Positions 45,201-58,085 are shown, counted from the first letter of the stretch. The stretch is 64,000 nt of DNA from Pelodera strongyloides (GCA_036852015.1 JAANDG010000077.1:124001-188000), one strand, 5' to 3'. A program made the numbers and translations. Notes: a model not told the origin generated them from the letters alone.

Positions 45201-46548
45201 GATCTTCCCACGCGCCAGACGAGTAGAGACAGCGGACAGCCATGGCATTCTAAACAGTAAAGTTTTAATACTCTGATAAGAATATAAAAAACCATGAGCA
45301 AATGAGCAATCGCAGTGCTTGCTTTAGACTTAAATTTAAAAAAGCTAGTAAACAATTAACCACTTTAGTAACCTACCATATACATTGGTGGCTTTCCTCC
45401 AACTATTTGGTTCTTTTCGGAGTCTTGAACTCGTGCCAAAAAAAAGTTCACAAGGAGGGAATTGTCCTTGAACATCGAACCATCCTTAGTGGGACCTGGG
45501 ACCCAATCAAACAGCGACCGTACTGTCTGAAAAACTTACGGCAATTAAAAAGCAAATAATGAGGGACTGGGGGAATACAACATAGGGGAAACAGGAGTGG
45601 AAAGTGCAACTGAAGGGATAACTTACATTTCATTAAGGTTCGCACGCAACGGTGTTCCGGAACCAACTTGTGCAATTGTGAAAAGTTGCGCCCGGAAGCA
45701 CCTAGTCCTTCCCACGAGCTCACCGCCAAAGGGTAGCAGGAGCAATGCAACGGGTTGGTGGTACCTAAAGAAGAACATTTAAAATGAAGTTTTCACAAGA
45801 AAACTACATAATTGCCGAGACCGAAAAACGCCACTAGTTGGTCGACATAGTTTTCACCGAAAAAAAATTGTGACCGGTCAATGACCATTTGTTAACCAGC
45901 TGACGAGAAAACTTGGTCACGAGAAGGTCACCAAGGAAGGGGTTACCAAATGGGCTGGCAAACAAGGGAAAGTTGAAGCTAAAAGCAATACAAACACGTA
46001 ACGGCTCAAATACCTACCGTATACATTTGTGGGCGGGAGGCGTTCATTCTCGAACTATCTTTTCCGTATTGCGATGTTGACTTCAGTCAGAACCGCTAAA
46101 ATTCGAGCGGGAAACGGGGAAACGGACAATTTGGAATCCACCTGAAAAAAAATCAACCGATAAAAAATCAATAACATTCAGATTCAATGCAAAATGCAAA
46201 CACACAGGTTACAAGAACAGTTCTGCAGCTGCAATGACTTACAATTCATCAAGGACTCCGTGCAACGGTCTTCTAACACCTCCCAATAGTGTTGCCATGC
46301 GCCAGCCGGATAGAGGCAGTCGTGGTATTCTAAACAATATGTTTTACCATAAAAGAAACCACGAGCTAATATGTAGCGCTTAAATTAGTATTGCATTTAA
46401 ACAACAAGCTAGTAAAATTAAATCCATTAACCACTAAATAACCAACCATAAACATGTGTGGGAGGACTGTTCCGTCCTTGAAACGGCCAATCTTGGACTT
46501 AAAGAGCAGGGGGGCTCACATAGATCCCAACGGGCGAAACCGACGAAG
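42212..46548 (-). repeat. Eight-unit tandem array of paired exon-like cassettes
   Basis: Unit length about 490 bp. Reading the minus strand, each unit has a B cassette then an A cassette. B: 46548-46447, 46141-46018, 45526-45377, 45024-44903, 44527-44412, 43786-43671, 43299-43184, 42813-42700, plus a diverged one at 42322-42212. A: 46329-46243, 45764-45627, 45249-45124, 44768-44637, 44272-44124, 43545-43401, 43052-42914, 42598-42449. All keep AG acceptors and GT donors (GTAAG, GTAGG, GTTGG or GTGAG). Lengths vary modulo 3 and stop codons are scattered, so they do not encode a shared protein. Core words (+ strand): AGTGGGCGGGAGGCGTTC in B; GTTGCGCCCGGAAGCACCTA in A. Possible nature: exons of a long non-coding RNA, 5'UTR exons of akt-1, or a decayed gene family. 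Confidence 0.7.
43850..44064. mobile_element. Insertion with terminal hairpin inside the array
   Basis: Extra about 220 bp between the third and fourth units, with a perfect hairpin at its right end (CACGGAATTTATACCC, inverted GGGTATAAATTCCGTG, 44024-44060). It explains the wider spacing there. Confidence 0.6.
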
Positions 46549-46689
46549 CTGAAGGGAAAACATTAGATTCAGGAGCAAAGTTCAGAGCGGTAACGGGTAT
46601 AAATCAACGGTTTATCTAAGAAACATGCATAGAAACGAAGTAAGTGAAACAGCGAGAAACAAAAGTTCCAGAAATGCCACGTCGATCGA

Positions 46690-46840
46690 TAATGATGACG
46701 GCGTGTTCAGAAATTAGCATACGATCTGAGCCAAATCGGAGACCGAGATTGACCCGATCCTTGCGCGGCCCAAAGTCCGCCGTCCGGTCCAGTGCCCGCG
46801 AAAAGTCCGTTACTTGTAATTCAGGCAATCGCGGGAAAAT
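46690..46840. other. GC-rich stretch at the head of the cassette array
   Basis: A GC-rich patch with many CpG (CCGAGATTGACCCGATCC, GCCCGCGAAAAGTCCG) in AT-rich surroundings, at the 5' side of the minus-strand array. It is open for 70 codons on the minus strand, but nothing is recognised in it. Possibly the first exon or promoter of the cassette transcript. Confidence 0.3.
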
Positions 46841-47388
46841 TTAAATAACGTCTAAAAATAACCGCAGTGTGTGTACGGTATCGAGTGAACACAGTCTTCT
46901 ATGAGAGCAGAGGGTGCGCGACAAAAGACTCGATCGATTTTTTGAAAGGTGGAAAAGTCGATGGTGCAAGGAATGAAAAAGAAGTTACCTTTTTTAACAA
47001 AAGATCCAAAATAATGATTTCGTGCTGATAATTCGAAAGATATATATAAGCGATGCATTTATCCAGCAAACATGAAAGGGATAATCGATTGTTCCATAAT
47101 TGTGCATGTATGTAATTCCAGATTTTCATCATTGTGCATGTAATTACAGATCTTGTTAGTCGTCCGACTGAGTTTATATACGATTCGGAAATTGTATCCT
47201 GAATTAGGAAGCATAGCGCCAGATTTCTGTCTGCTAGTTCTAAGAATAAGCTTGATGCTCACAACCAGTAGGCTACTTCATTTGTGGCTAAAGTTGTTGT
47301 ACATTAAAGGGACTCGACGTATACTTCACAATGTAAAATCGACATATGTATTTTATACAGAGAATCAATAAACCAATACTCAATAACA

Positions 47389-47394
47389 TTTATT
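47389..47394 (-). other. Polyadenylation signal of the cathepsin gene
   Basis: AATAAA on the minus strand, 15-20 bases after the stop codon. Confidence 0.75.
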
Positions 47395-47409
47395 CATAAC
47401 ATTCTAAAT

Positions 47410-50400
47410 TCAATCCATATTGGAGACATCAACATCAGCAAACGTGCAGTCCTTTTCAAGTCCCATGTTCCAGTCGTTGCCAGTTCCATTGTTGAATGCA
47501 GAAGTGACCACGCGGAACCAACCTTTCTCACCCTATCAATAAATCAATAAGTTAATCAATTATCAATTATCGTTTAACAAATCAATTAACAATGAAGTTA
47601 GGAGACGTGGTGGCCGACTGAAAACGACAGCACTTGACATTTAAAACGCGCATACTTTGACCCTAGTATAGAGCCACACTTGAAGCGTAAACGTACGTTA
47701 CATAACGGAAACGTAAACGTAATTCACTTCGAAAGGCAAAATATGTAAGCTAAGCGCCTCGTGCCAACAAAAACAGTATACCTACAGTCGTAATAAATGT
47801 TATGTTATGTTAGTAGTATACCGCTTTGACGCTTCCCGCCAGTTGTACATTCAGTAGTAAACTCGTGGACTCATTACCTTCTAACAAAAAAACGGGAATA
47901 AGAAATTTGCATCTTACCCATTCCTCTCCCCAGCTGTTTCTAGCGATCCAGTATTCCGTTCCGTCAGTGTCCACACCCCATCCACTCAGAGTGACGATAT
48001 GATTAGACTACAATTAACTTTTTTTAAATTAACATTCTCGGTATCAACATGCTTCGAAAAGTACGCCATATGTGCGCCGTTTTTTCGCCGCACTTCCATT
48101 TTCATTAGTTGGGGTCTTGGGCCCAATTGGGAAACCTTTTGCTCACCTCCATGTCGCTCTTCTCTCTGTAAACACCGTTTACATATTCGTATTCAAACTT
48201 CTTCGTGGCTCCAATACCGCAAGCGATAGGTCCGCGCGCCTTGATTTCAGCCTTGATGTTCTCAATTCCTTTCACCTGAACAAAATACGTGCAAAGGAAG
48301 CGAAATATAGCAGTTTGTCAATTACATATAGTAAGCTATGTATTGTATCTGGAATTCTGGAACAGGACAGCGAGCGAATATGACTATGGACCACGGATAG
48401 TTTTAGAATCCTTTTATAAAGACTCCTGGCTTTCGTCCTGAGTTTTCTGAAAGCAGAAAACCCGTCCTTTTCAAACCCAACGAACGTGTCCTTTTCAAAC
48501 GCTTTCTTTGCATGTATATATTGTGAGATTCGCTTTTTCTATATCTATATTGTAGTGCTTAAATTAATGTAAGACTTGTAAAATGTATTATATTAGATAA
48601 AGTGTTAGATATAAACAAACCGGTGCATAATCCTTGACATAGTGTCGCGTGTAGTTGGTCAATGCAAAGCAGTTGTCCGGCCAGCAAGAGCCGCAACGGT
48701 GGTAGGGGGTGCATTCTAAATAGTTTTTGCTCTATTCAAAAACTGAGGTGTAGTGGCTTTCCGACGTAGACAAATGCACGCACACACAGCACGCACGCAC
48801 ACACGCACACACACGCAAACGCGCACACATACACACATACACGCACACACACCCACATGCACATACACGCACGCTCACACACACACACACGCACGCACGC
48901 ACACGCACACACATTAGATAGCTACCATACCTCCATTGGTGGCTCTGTAGACATTGCATCCCTCCTCGACAAGACCATGAGTCTTGGCGTATTCGAGCAC
49001 ATCTCCGACCTCTCCGCCCTGGCAGTTACCTTTGCCTCCGCAGTCGATAATCTCCTGAATACATCTACATTAAGGCCTGAATGCGTAAACATTGACTCTA
49101 AACATAGCCATATGAATGAGTACTTGTTAGAAAAGTGGAGCAAAGTACCTGTGGTGAAACCATGGTCATCGGCCATCTATTCTTGCGAGCGATGTTGAAC
49201 CGATCATTGAGCATACCTAAGTTGTTTGGTATTTTTTTTCTGAACCGCTGCTTACACTGGTTTGATTCTTATGGGGTTTCCAAGTATGCCAAAAACCGTG
49301 CATTTTCCTTCCAATCGTATCAATTGCAAAATAGTGTGCCAGTCTACCGTAATTTTGCGTAATTTTGACACATCCGCACTATAGAAAACCCGCCATCAAA
49401 GCTATTTTTTTTTGTTGAATAAATGGTCCCGTGGCGATCGGTCGCAAAAACTGCCTGTAGCTATTATCGTGTAGTGCCAAGATACGGTAAATTTTTCGAT
49501 ACTTGGAAGGAAAATCGGCCATACTTGGAAACCCCATTACTCACAGTTCCATTCGGTAAACATCTGCTTGCTAAAATTTACAGTATCAGTGAAGTGCAAT
49601 CTTGGCAATATGCCAATCTTACAGTACTCCTAACATATTTGACCCACCAGTTGTTCCAAACACCCAGCAGGAGCCACAGTACACTGGAATGTGCTGGTTT
49701 CTAGTTGGAGCACAGTAGTTGACTCCGGAGACATTTCTCCAATCCCACGCCTTGGGAAGGGCATTGAAATCAAATGTGTGGTGCTCCCAGTCTCTGTTGT
49801 AGGTCCTGAAATTTTAATTACCTAGAAAAAGTTATACTATTAATAATAATGAAAATATCTTAGACTCCGAAACTTAAAAACAAAAGTACAATTGATTTTA
49901 TTGATTGACTATTTGTTTATTGATTGAATTTACTATGTATTAGCCTTGCAGTCTTACTTGTGCTTGAAGACCTTTCCACTCTTTTTGAGTCCGCCGATTC
50001 TTGTCATTCTAGGTGTCTCCTCCTTCTTTTCCGTCTGAATTGTAATTTATTTAATGGAAAATTCAAAGTTTCGTATCTCCAAACCCACTTTACACTTGAG
50101 GCTGAAGAAACTGTGATTTCGTACCGCCCATTTTTGGCAGACTATCGCACGTAAAGACGTGCAGAATTCACAGTTTAAAGCAATGCGTGTGCGACAGTGA
50201 CGCAGGAATGGTGCCAACTAGAGCGAGTGTTTTTTACTCATGGGATTAAAGATCACCCACTAATGGCGCTCTAACCGCACATGTTGTTGGGAATGCCTCA
50301 CAAGCGCAAAAATTACCATCCATTCTTTCTTGCTCTTTGAAACCTTCACATCCTCCCAAACCTCCTTGAGCAGGGTGGTATCCTCGCGCTCATTGGACTA

Positions 50401-52560
50401 AATTATATAGTTAAAGCGATGTAACACGTGTTTTTTTTCTCGGGACAGCCCCGTCCCAACATGATGAGATGACATCATGACACAAAATTGCACATAATGG
50501 ATGGAGAATGCTGGTACATGAATCACAAACCAAGTACCATATTTAGACTACATCGACGTATGTTCGGTGGTCTACCTCTCTGTTGTGTTTGAAACTTGAA
50601 CTACCAAGAACTCAGGCTATGCCAAAAACATTCACTCTCAGGCAAACGCCACACATATAACACTCAAAACTACATTTATCTTGCCAATGATTTGTCAGAT
50701 ACTTATCGAGATATTACTCGATTCAATGCATTACTTGAATGATTTGCATCGACTATATGGTAATTCAGTTTCCAACATGAGCTCCTTGTAACAGGCTGTC
50801 ATACCGGTTTAATTTGAGCTTCAATTACCGACCTGCTGCTCCCGCTCGTCCTCATCTCTGAAGATGACCTCCTCTCCCTCTCTATCCAAGAACTCGAAGT
50901 CATCTATCATCGAGGGCCATTTCTGAAAAGATTTGTCAATTTAATTTAATTATTTTAATACTATATGAGTAATATATGATGAGAGCATTGTGTGAATGTT
51001 TTATTTATAAAACGTAACCCTAGTCTAAATTCATTATGAGGCCATCGTGCACTGCAACAATTTTTGGAAGTGTTGAGCTAGAGACTCTTTCGAGAAGCCG
51101 TGAAAATATTCTAGCAAGGTAGTTCACAAGGTAGTTCTTACAATTAATAGTACAAAAGCTAGTTATGCAATTAAGAAGTGAAGTAAAAAGAATAAAAGAC
51201 AAACCTTTTCACTACGTTCTTCGCTCTCTTCGGCCACATACTCTTCCTCCTGAAAATACGGAATAAAACTGTTTTTTTTTAGGATCTAACAATGATTTTT
51301 TTATTGAAAAAATCAATCAATAACCTCCTGCCTCTTAGAAATAAATATTGTAATATAAAACCCAGTTGAAGAATACAGTTTTCACAAGTTCAACAAGTTA
51401 GGTGCAAGAACTCGAGTCGAATGTTTGTGTAAATACGCCCTGTCACCTGTGATATGATGATATGCCCCAGATGGATCTGGATATTGTGTTTATCCTGTCC
51501 AATGTTGTATTTATTGTATTTATTCTGTCCAATGTTGTTTATCTTGTGATTATTTCAATAAAACCGTTTTACTCACCCTGCCAATGAAACAAAACCAAAA
51601 TTTACCAAAAAAATATAAGAATAGATAATGCTCACCGAATCCAATGGAGTCTCTTCAGCCCACTTGTCTTCCTTTGGGTTGTCAAACTGAAATTTTGTAT
51701 AATATTTGTTATTGACCACTTATTAAACTTTGTTTGCTAGAAATCCAGAAGAAAATCAATTTGTTTATCACTCTCTTTTCATGCACCGCTTATTAATAAC
51801 CTAAGGAAACATTTAGTTTTCGCGGTTTCCGAAAATTTTAAACCACCATAGCGAACATGTCTGTGATCACGTAGTTATAGTTACGCTAACAATTAGGTAA
51901 CTCGTCATGATATTGATTAACTTTTCATTATCAAGGCTCATGAATTCATGAATCTCGCTTCCTGAACGTTTTGTTCGCAATAGACTATTGATTAGCTGAC
52001 TTATCAATTTTTAAACATTTCATAATGTTTTATTTCATATTTCATCTGTGGCCGTATGCACGAACGCGTCGGGAGGCTCTCAGCCTTATATTGGGAGGTC
52101 AGAGAAAGAGAGGGATCACACGAATCGGAGACACGTAGATCCAAATACCAAATTCTCCCACCCTGGGAGGTTCTCGTTGTTCGTGCATAAGGCCACTGGT
52201 ATAATCAAACCTTGGGGGCTGGCAACTTGTCGAAATTCAGAAAGTGATTCGTCTCACGAAGTGCAATCGATGGCAGATTGAACCATGTAGCCTAAATTTA
52301 TTACTTTGAATGTCTGATTTTCTATATTACTGAAAACTCAGTCAGCATATAACATGTGTCCTCCGTATTTTTGTGTGTGTGCGAAAACAACAGTATCAAG
52401 CAATTGTGTCTGTGCAAACCTTGTTCTTGGGAAAGATGGACTGAATATCAAAATATTTTATAGAAAGTAAAATTTAACTACTCCCATAATAAAAGATAAT
52501 AAAATAAACCTGTGTTCCAACGGTAAGCACTAAGGCTAGGGCTATGGTGAGTGGTCTCAT
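47410..52560 (-). CDS. Cathepsin Z/X-type papain-family cysteine protease (CPZ-2-like)
   Basis: Lysosomal/secreted C1A carboxypeptidase. Exons in transcript order: 52560-52510, 52440-52420 (micro-exon), 52291-52211, 51686-51636, 51249-51205, 50922-50833, 50397-50317, 50034-49958, 49805-49648, 49216-49149, 49054-48931, 48715-48621, 48275-48147, 48007-47918, 47532-47410. Phases close, giving 427 residues. A signal peptide ([17 protein letters not shown]) is followed by an unusually long, acidic Lys/Glu-rich extension of some 150 residues. The cathepsin Z core then begins at [20 protein letters not shown]. Active-site parts: [14 protein letters not shown] (catalytic Cys, oxyanion Gln), the His in [10 protein letters not shown] and the Asn in ARNSWGEEW. 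The length is well above typical cathepsin Z (about 300) and closer to nematode CPZ-2. In nematodes this family acts in moulting and cuticle turnover. All catalytic residues are intact. Confidence 0.95.
48775..48913. repeat. (CA)n-rich microsatellite in cathepsin intron
   Basis: CACACA with CACG interruptions, in the intron between 48715 and 48931; it almost fills the intron, ending 17 bases before the exon. Confidence 0.9.
49272..49535. mobile_element. Foldback element family I in cathepsin intron
   Basis: TGGGGTTTCCAAGTATGCC and TTTTCCTTCCAA at left; the complements TTGGAAGGAAAA and GGCCATACTTGGAAACCCCA at right. Arms of about 60 bp. Confidence 0.75.
52048..52196. mobile_element. MITE family C in cathepsin intron
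   Basis: GTGGCCGTATGCACGAACGC at left, inverted GTTCGTGCATAAGGCCAC at right, inner blocks GGGAGG and CCTCCCA-like. Ends 15 bases before the exon 52211-52291. Confidence 0.85.
52420..52440 (-). CDS. Candidate 21-nt micro-exon of the cathepsin gene
   Basis: Encodes SIFPKNK in phase 0, between an ATTCAG acceptor and an AAG/GTTTGC donor. It keeps the frame whether included or skipped, so it could be optional. Confidence 0.65.
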
Positions 52561-55182
52561 AGCGAGGTTTGGAGTCCAAATGAAGTGAAAAAAGAGCCTA
52601 GCAAAAGCCCGGTTGACTACTGATAACCAATTGAAACACTGATAAAGAATATTCTGGGAACCAATTCAAACATGGCGATAAGATTTTTTTATTGATCACT
52701 TAGAATAAACGTGTGATTATTGAAGAAAGGAAACCTGTAATTTGGTTAGGTGCTCTGGGTTAGACAATGCACAGACACCAGCATGCGTACGATATGGTCC
52801 CACCAACGGCCACGGATGCCTTGATAACTTGATAATAATAGTTTATTGATGATACAGCAAGTTAAGTTAATATACGGCAAAAGGCAGTCGTACGATTATT
52901 TGATCACTTATATGTGATCAAATATATGTGCTAGAAACATAGTAAATTCATGGACCTTTCAATATTCCCTGAGTTTCATTACCAATATGGCCCCTGTCAT
53001 TAGCTTTCTTCTTCAAGTTGCCTTATAAAGACTAGTTGCCAGATTGGTCTAGTGTGCAACTGGACTCCAGCATCAACAATACACAACAGGACCGCCACGG
53101 GGCTTTCTATGCATATACCCGATCCATAGTGAAGCAGCGCGTAGCGCGCGCAGACAAGTTCTCACACTCCCTCGCCTATAACCAGTGCCCGAGCGCGCAA
53201 TTGCGCTCGCAGCAGATGTAAGTCGTATGCGAAGCGCCGCTATGGTTAAAGACAGATGTTTACTATCACTGTATCAACAGTTTATTCGATTCTATATTTA
53301 GCAATAGATTTCCGTAGCTAGAAATGTTCGCAGATCTTCCTTGATGCTTCAGCTGAACTCGGGCCTTGTATGTATTTTAACATTTTTGTTGTCAATTACT
53401 CAAGCATGTTATCTTTCTACTTCTACAGAGGATCGATTTTTATTGTGGATTTTTTTGCTTATTGACACTTTTTTTGAAGTAATGTTAGAACAATGGAACA
53501 CATTTTAATTTTTAAGATCATGATGATAATAAATCATTCCAAAGATACAATTTACCTTTATTTCCAGTTATACCCTAGTATATCTTTTGTATATTCTAGC
53601 AGCTGAACGAAAGTATATATTAGATCTACTACTTGATAGATAAAAGATAATAGTGCGAGGGAAACTGGTTGCAGTTTATGTGCGACATTGTCGTCATTGT
53701 TAGGAGTTTACCACCATCTGCTTATTGCATAGTATCTTATTCTTTCTATTTTGCATTTTGAGATCGTTTTTGTTACACTTATTTTTTTCCATAATTTTGC
53801 TTTCATTTAATTTTTAAACTGGTCTTTTTGTACATTGTACTTGACCTCCCTTCAGTGTGTAAAATGTATGATATTCCCACAACTTTTTTCCTTTGTAAAT
53901 ATTACATGTTCATTCTTTCGGTGGAGGTTAAAAGTTATTCAGACGATTTTTACTATGTTCAGAATGTTCGGAACCGGAACGTCATTTTTGGGCTCATACT
54001 ACGGTATCTTTATGCGGATCCTTCAAATTGAGTTGCAAATTTGCAAAACATCCAGATCGTATTTTGTTCGAGATCACAAATTGTCATTTTTCCAACTAGA
54101 CTCCCGGTCTCCGTTTTCTTTTTTTTTGACCGTTGTTCATTGTACATACACCCAGTCTCTCATAGGCAGGCTTTCGTAGCCCTCGGCGATGCCCGGGCTA
54201 TCGCCGGGCTAGCCCGCTAGGCAAAAAAGGCCTGCTAAAAGCCCGGAGGAAAACTGGATTAAACGGACCGATTCCTTGTCTTTTTTCTCGTTTCCAATTG
54301 GAACGAACACCGGTTTTTGAAGGATAATGAACACTTTCGCTTATTTATTGTTGGGATGCCTGGGGATTTAGATGATTTGTAAAGAGAGGGATAAGCTACA
54401 AATAAAGGTACCTTTATCAACAATTGTAAATAAATAAATAAATGAATAAATAAATCTTTTACGCTTCAATAGCGTGCGCTCATTCTATTAAAGGCAGTCC
54501 TGAGGTTCTGAGCAGTACGACGAGTTCCAGATGACAAATTGCTTCACGTCTTCCGGCTAGGGCCATGAGCAAACTGTTTGTAGATCGTTCCGAGATATAG
54601 AGGTACTGTAAGCATGAAACTAAGGTACTGTAAGCATGAAACTAAGGTACTGTAAGCATGAAACTAAGGTACTGTAAGCATGAAACTAAGGTACTGTAAG
54701 GTAAGCATGCAACTAAGGTACTGTAAGCATGAAACTAATGTACTGTAAGCATGAAACTAAGGTACTGTAAGCATGAAACTAAGGTACTGTAAGCATGAAA
54801 CTACCGACAATGTACTGTAAGCATGAAACTAAGGTACTGTAAGCATGAAACTAAGGTACTGTAAGCATGAAACTACCGACAATGTTTCCAATTCGTACCT
54901 TCTGAGCATGATATTCTATGGCAACCATTGCTTGACACACCCTCGCATTCCTTGACTATGCCTTCCTTATCACCGTTGACCATGGTTTCCGATGGAACAC
55001 CATTCACCGCGACATTTCACGACACCACTTGACACTCCCACGGTTTCGGTTAGCACCCACTGACCATGATTTAGCTAGCGCCCTGATTTTTACCTCTCGC
55101 TGTAAATAAAACATAAAGGCTAAGTTTTTTTCATAAGTAAATTCGTCCCTAAATTTGCCATATTGATTTTCCAACATGTAAT
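52561..55182. other. Intergenic, nothing recognised except a minisatellite
   Basis: Upstream of the cathepsin gene. AT-rich with a GC-rich hairpin-like patch at 54176-54240 (GATGCCCGGGCTATCGCCGG). Short ORFs look non-coding. Confidence 0.5.
54598..54890. repeat. 22-bp minisatellite
   Basis: About 13 near-perfect copies of AAGGTACTGTAAGCATGAAA+CT. Variants include a GTAAG duplication near 54690 and two copies followed by ACCGACAATG. Confidence 0.95.
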
Positions 55183-55997
55183 ATGTTCAGTATGACTCAA
55201 AATTGTTTATTCTTGTTATTTCTCAAACCTGCAGCGTTATCTTCGGCTCTACCACGCTCTTATTTTGGTAATCGTAAAACTTCGAATGTGCAAAAAACCT
55301 CTCTTGTTTCCTCAGATTATAGCGCGACTTGCGACTTGCCTAAGGCGTGTGCGGCGAACCTGTCTGCGGCACACAACGCTAGCGAAGAGTGCGCAACCGC
55401 TGTAGAATAAACACGTATATTTCTATTGGAAAAGCGATCATAACAAGTTTCGCTAAGGGGGAGGGCTGGTGAGGGTGCGCTATGGCGAAGGCACACAGGT
55501 CTGCAAGCAGGCCCGCACGCTCCAAGATCTGGTTCTATAGTCCTTGATTCTAGCTTCAGCTTCTTGGCGCTAGACCGCTTTTACTAAGAAAATCGCGCGC
55601 TAGCAGAAACCGCTTGCAGCTATGGACTTATGCTAAAGGGGGAAGCTAAACACGGGCATGGCAAAAAAAGTAGTAGTGCGCTGTTCAAGAAATATTAAAT
55701 AGAACGTGTGCTCGCCTTTCGTTAAACTTGTTACTTGACTTGATACCTAGAATATTTTGCTGGAGTATTTTTATTTTCGTTGGATAGGTGAGGCATGCAA
55801 CTTACCTTAGGGAGAATTGCAATGAAGTACAATCACGATTAATACAATACCCGAAAAACTTACCAACCACCACCCATTACGTTCTTGCAAGCGACATCCG
55901 CGGCGCACCGAATATATATTTTAGAATAAGAATAAGCGCAAGGCTAAGTCTATGCCGAAAACTGCTCCTAACAATACGCCGACGGCCATCCTGAACT

Positions 55998-56166
55998 CAA
56001 AACGATATAACGGCCGGTTTTCGAAAAGTATGAGCATTCCCAGATGCTGTATGCAAATTAGTATGATTAGACTAAAAATCACGCAGGATCGCGCAGTTAT
56101 TTGCATGCGCGCATGGGAATACAGCGTCCGGTATATATTTCAAAAACCGGCTGTTATACGGCTTTA
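55998..56166. mobile_element. MITE family A-related variant
   Basis: AAAACGATATAACGGCCGGT at left and ACCGGCTGTTATACGGCTTT at right. The interior differs from typical family A (CCCAGATGCTGTATGCAAAT; inverted ATTTGCATGCGCGCATGGGA). Confidence 0.75.
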
Positions 56167-56686
56167 AAACTTTGCGCCTTTGCCAAACCCCACTTTCTTT
56201 CAACCCTTCAAAAAGCATTCACCCGGTCCTTAGGGTTTACTATTAGCATGTCTTAAAACTTTCGAACACAAAACACATGCATGGGAGCATTTGACCTCTA
56301 CATTCCTTTTTCTACCTTAAATTTGCAGTTCTTTCTTTGTGAACGAACGCGGCGTTTTTACATTTTACTTGTGTAAGCGGAATGCGAATGTTCAAGGTCC
56401 ACTTTATGTATACCTTTCTCAGTTCTTGTTTTTTTTTATATTTCAATTTCTCTTACACGTGAGCTGTCCTTCATAGTTCAAATGCAGGCATTATCTGTAG
56501 ATTTGCATACGAGGATAAAAAATTTGCATATGAAATTTGGAATTAGATTTTTGTACGGTTGTATCAGGTAATTTTCCGGAATATGTATAGGCCCTCTTTT
56601 GTAAAACAACGCACTCTTGGGTGTAAGGAAACTTGTTCAATAGTTCCAATAGGTGTCAACGGTGGTCCGTGGCAGTTTACCGGTGC

Positions 56687-56857
<171 letters not shown>

Positions 56858-57640
56858 GTTTTTCGCATAATTAAGTTGCAAGAATATTTGTTGTGGATTC
56901 ACTTGTAAGGGCGTAAACTTTGCCGTGTTGTATTCCCGGGCGAAGAAACTTTTTCGTCAAATATCACAAACTTCAATTTCACAAAGTGTTTCGTTTGGGC
57001 AAAACTTTATATCTCTACGGTCACTCTTTCACTAACGACAAGGGTTGAAGTTGCTTTTCCTCTTTTTGTCTTTCTTATTGTTAGTACTCTACGCTCTACA
57101 CTACGGCGATTCCGCCTCTACTTTGCTATTGTGAATAATGGGCGCCGGCTGCAAAACTTGTCAAACTCGTTTTCTCGGCCATTTCACGTACATAAAAACG
57201 AAAATCAGTAGTGTATCTGTTGAGAAATATATATAGTAACACAACATGCCAGTACACATAAACTTGGCATGGAAAGGTAATGTTTTTCTATAATTCGGTG
57301 CAAGACAAAACTTAACTTGCGCGCTAGTAAATTGTAAATTTGCTATCTTATCGAGATTCATGACTTATGGTGTAAGCGTTATGTAAGACAAGCGCTCAAA
57401 CGCACTTATCTTTATCATCAAGAGGCCCAAACCTAAATACTAAAAAAAAAACAGACAAAACCTACAACTATTCACACTAGTAATTTCGAATAGTTACTCT
57501 ATGCAAGCCATGCCAAATGCGCTAAAAGTAACAAACATTATGGTAGAGTAAAAAAACGTTCGTTTTTCTTCCGTCTGATCGTTTAGTGTATCTAGTACTA
57601 ATAACTATCGCTCTCCTAACTTCCTCCCTAATTGTTAGTT

Positions 57641-57793
57641 AATAGCCCGTATTCTCGGGACGACGGAAATGTTCCGTTGGGGAACTCATTTGTATGCAAA
57701 TTTCTCGACTATCTACACTACCTTGAGGAAAAATTTGCATACAAGTGAGTTCCCCAACGGAACATTTCCGTCGTCCCGAGAATGCGGGCTATT
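57641..57793. mobile_element. Near-perfect hairpin element (family D ends)
   Basis: Two arms of about 65 bp (57641-57706 and 57728-57793) pair almost perfectly around a loop of about 21 bases. The ends match the family D end AGCCCGTATTCTCG seen at 3216-3511. Confidence 0.9.
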
Positions 57794-58057
57794 GTCTCCT
57801 AAAAAATCGGTGTTAATCTTTTTTGATGTTAATCTTTTTTCACTTAACCATTACCAAGTTAACCGGTCCCCCTCTATTTTATTACTCGAATTCGTTCCAT
57901 TTACTGTATGTGTTTCTTGTCACAAAAAGTTGCAATTGTGATATACAGAACCTGTTTTTGAAAAAAAATCCTCCCGTCCACACATATACACGAGAGCCGT
58001 TTTCATTCGCTCAAATAATTCGTGTTAATTTGCCATCGAAACAGAGTTGCGAGGATT

Positions 58058-58085
58058 GAGAGAGAAGGCAAAAGAGGTAGAGAGA

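Noticed and set aside
55183..55410. 75-residue + strand ORF with a hydrophobic start and late cysteines
   Set aside because: Could be a small secreted protein, but no splice or promoter context and no family likeness.
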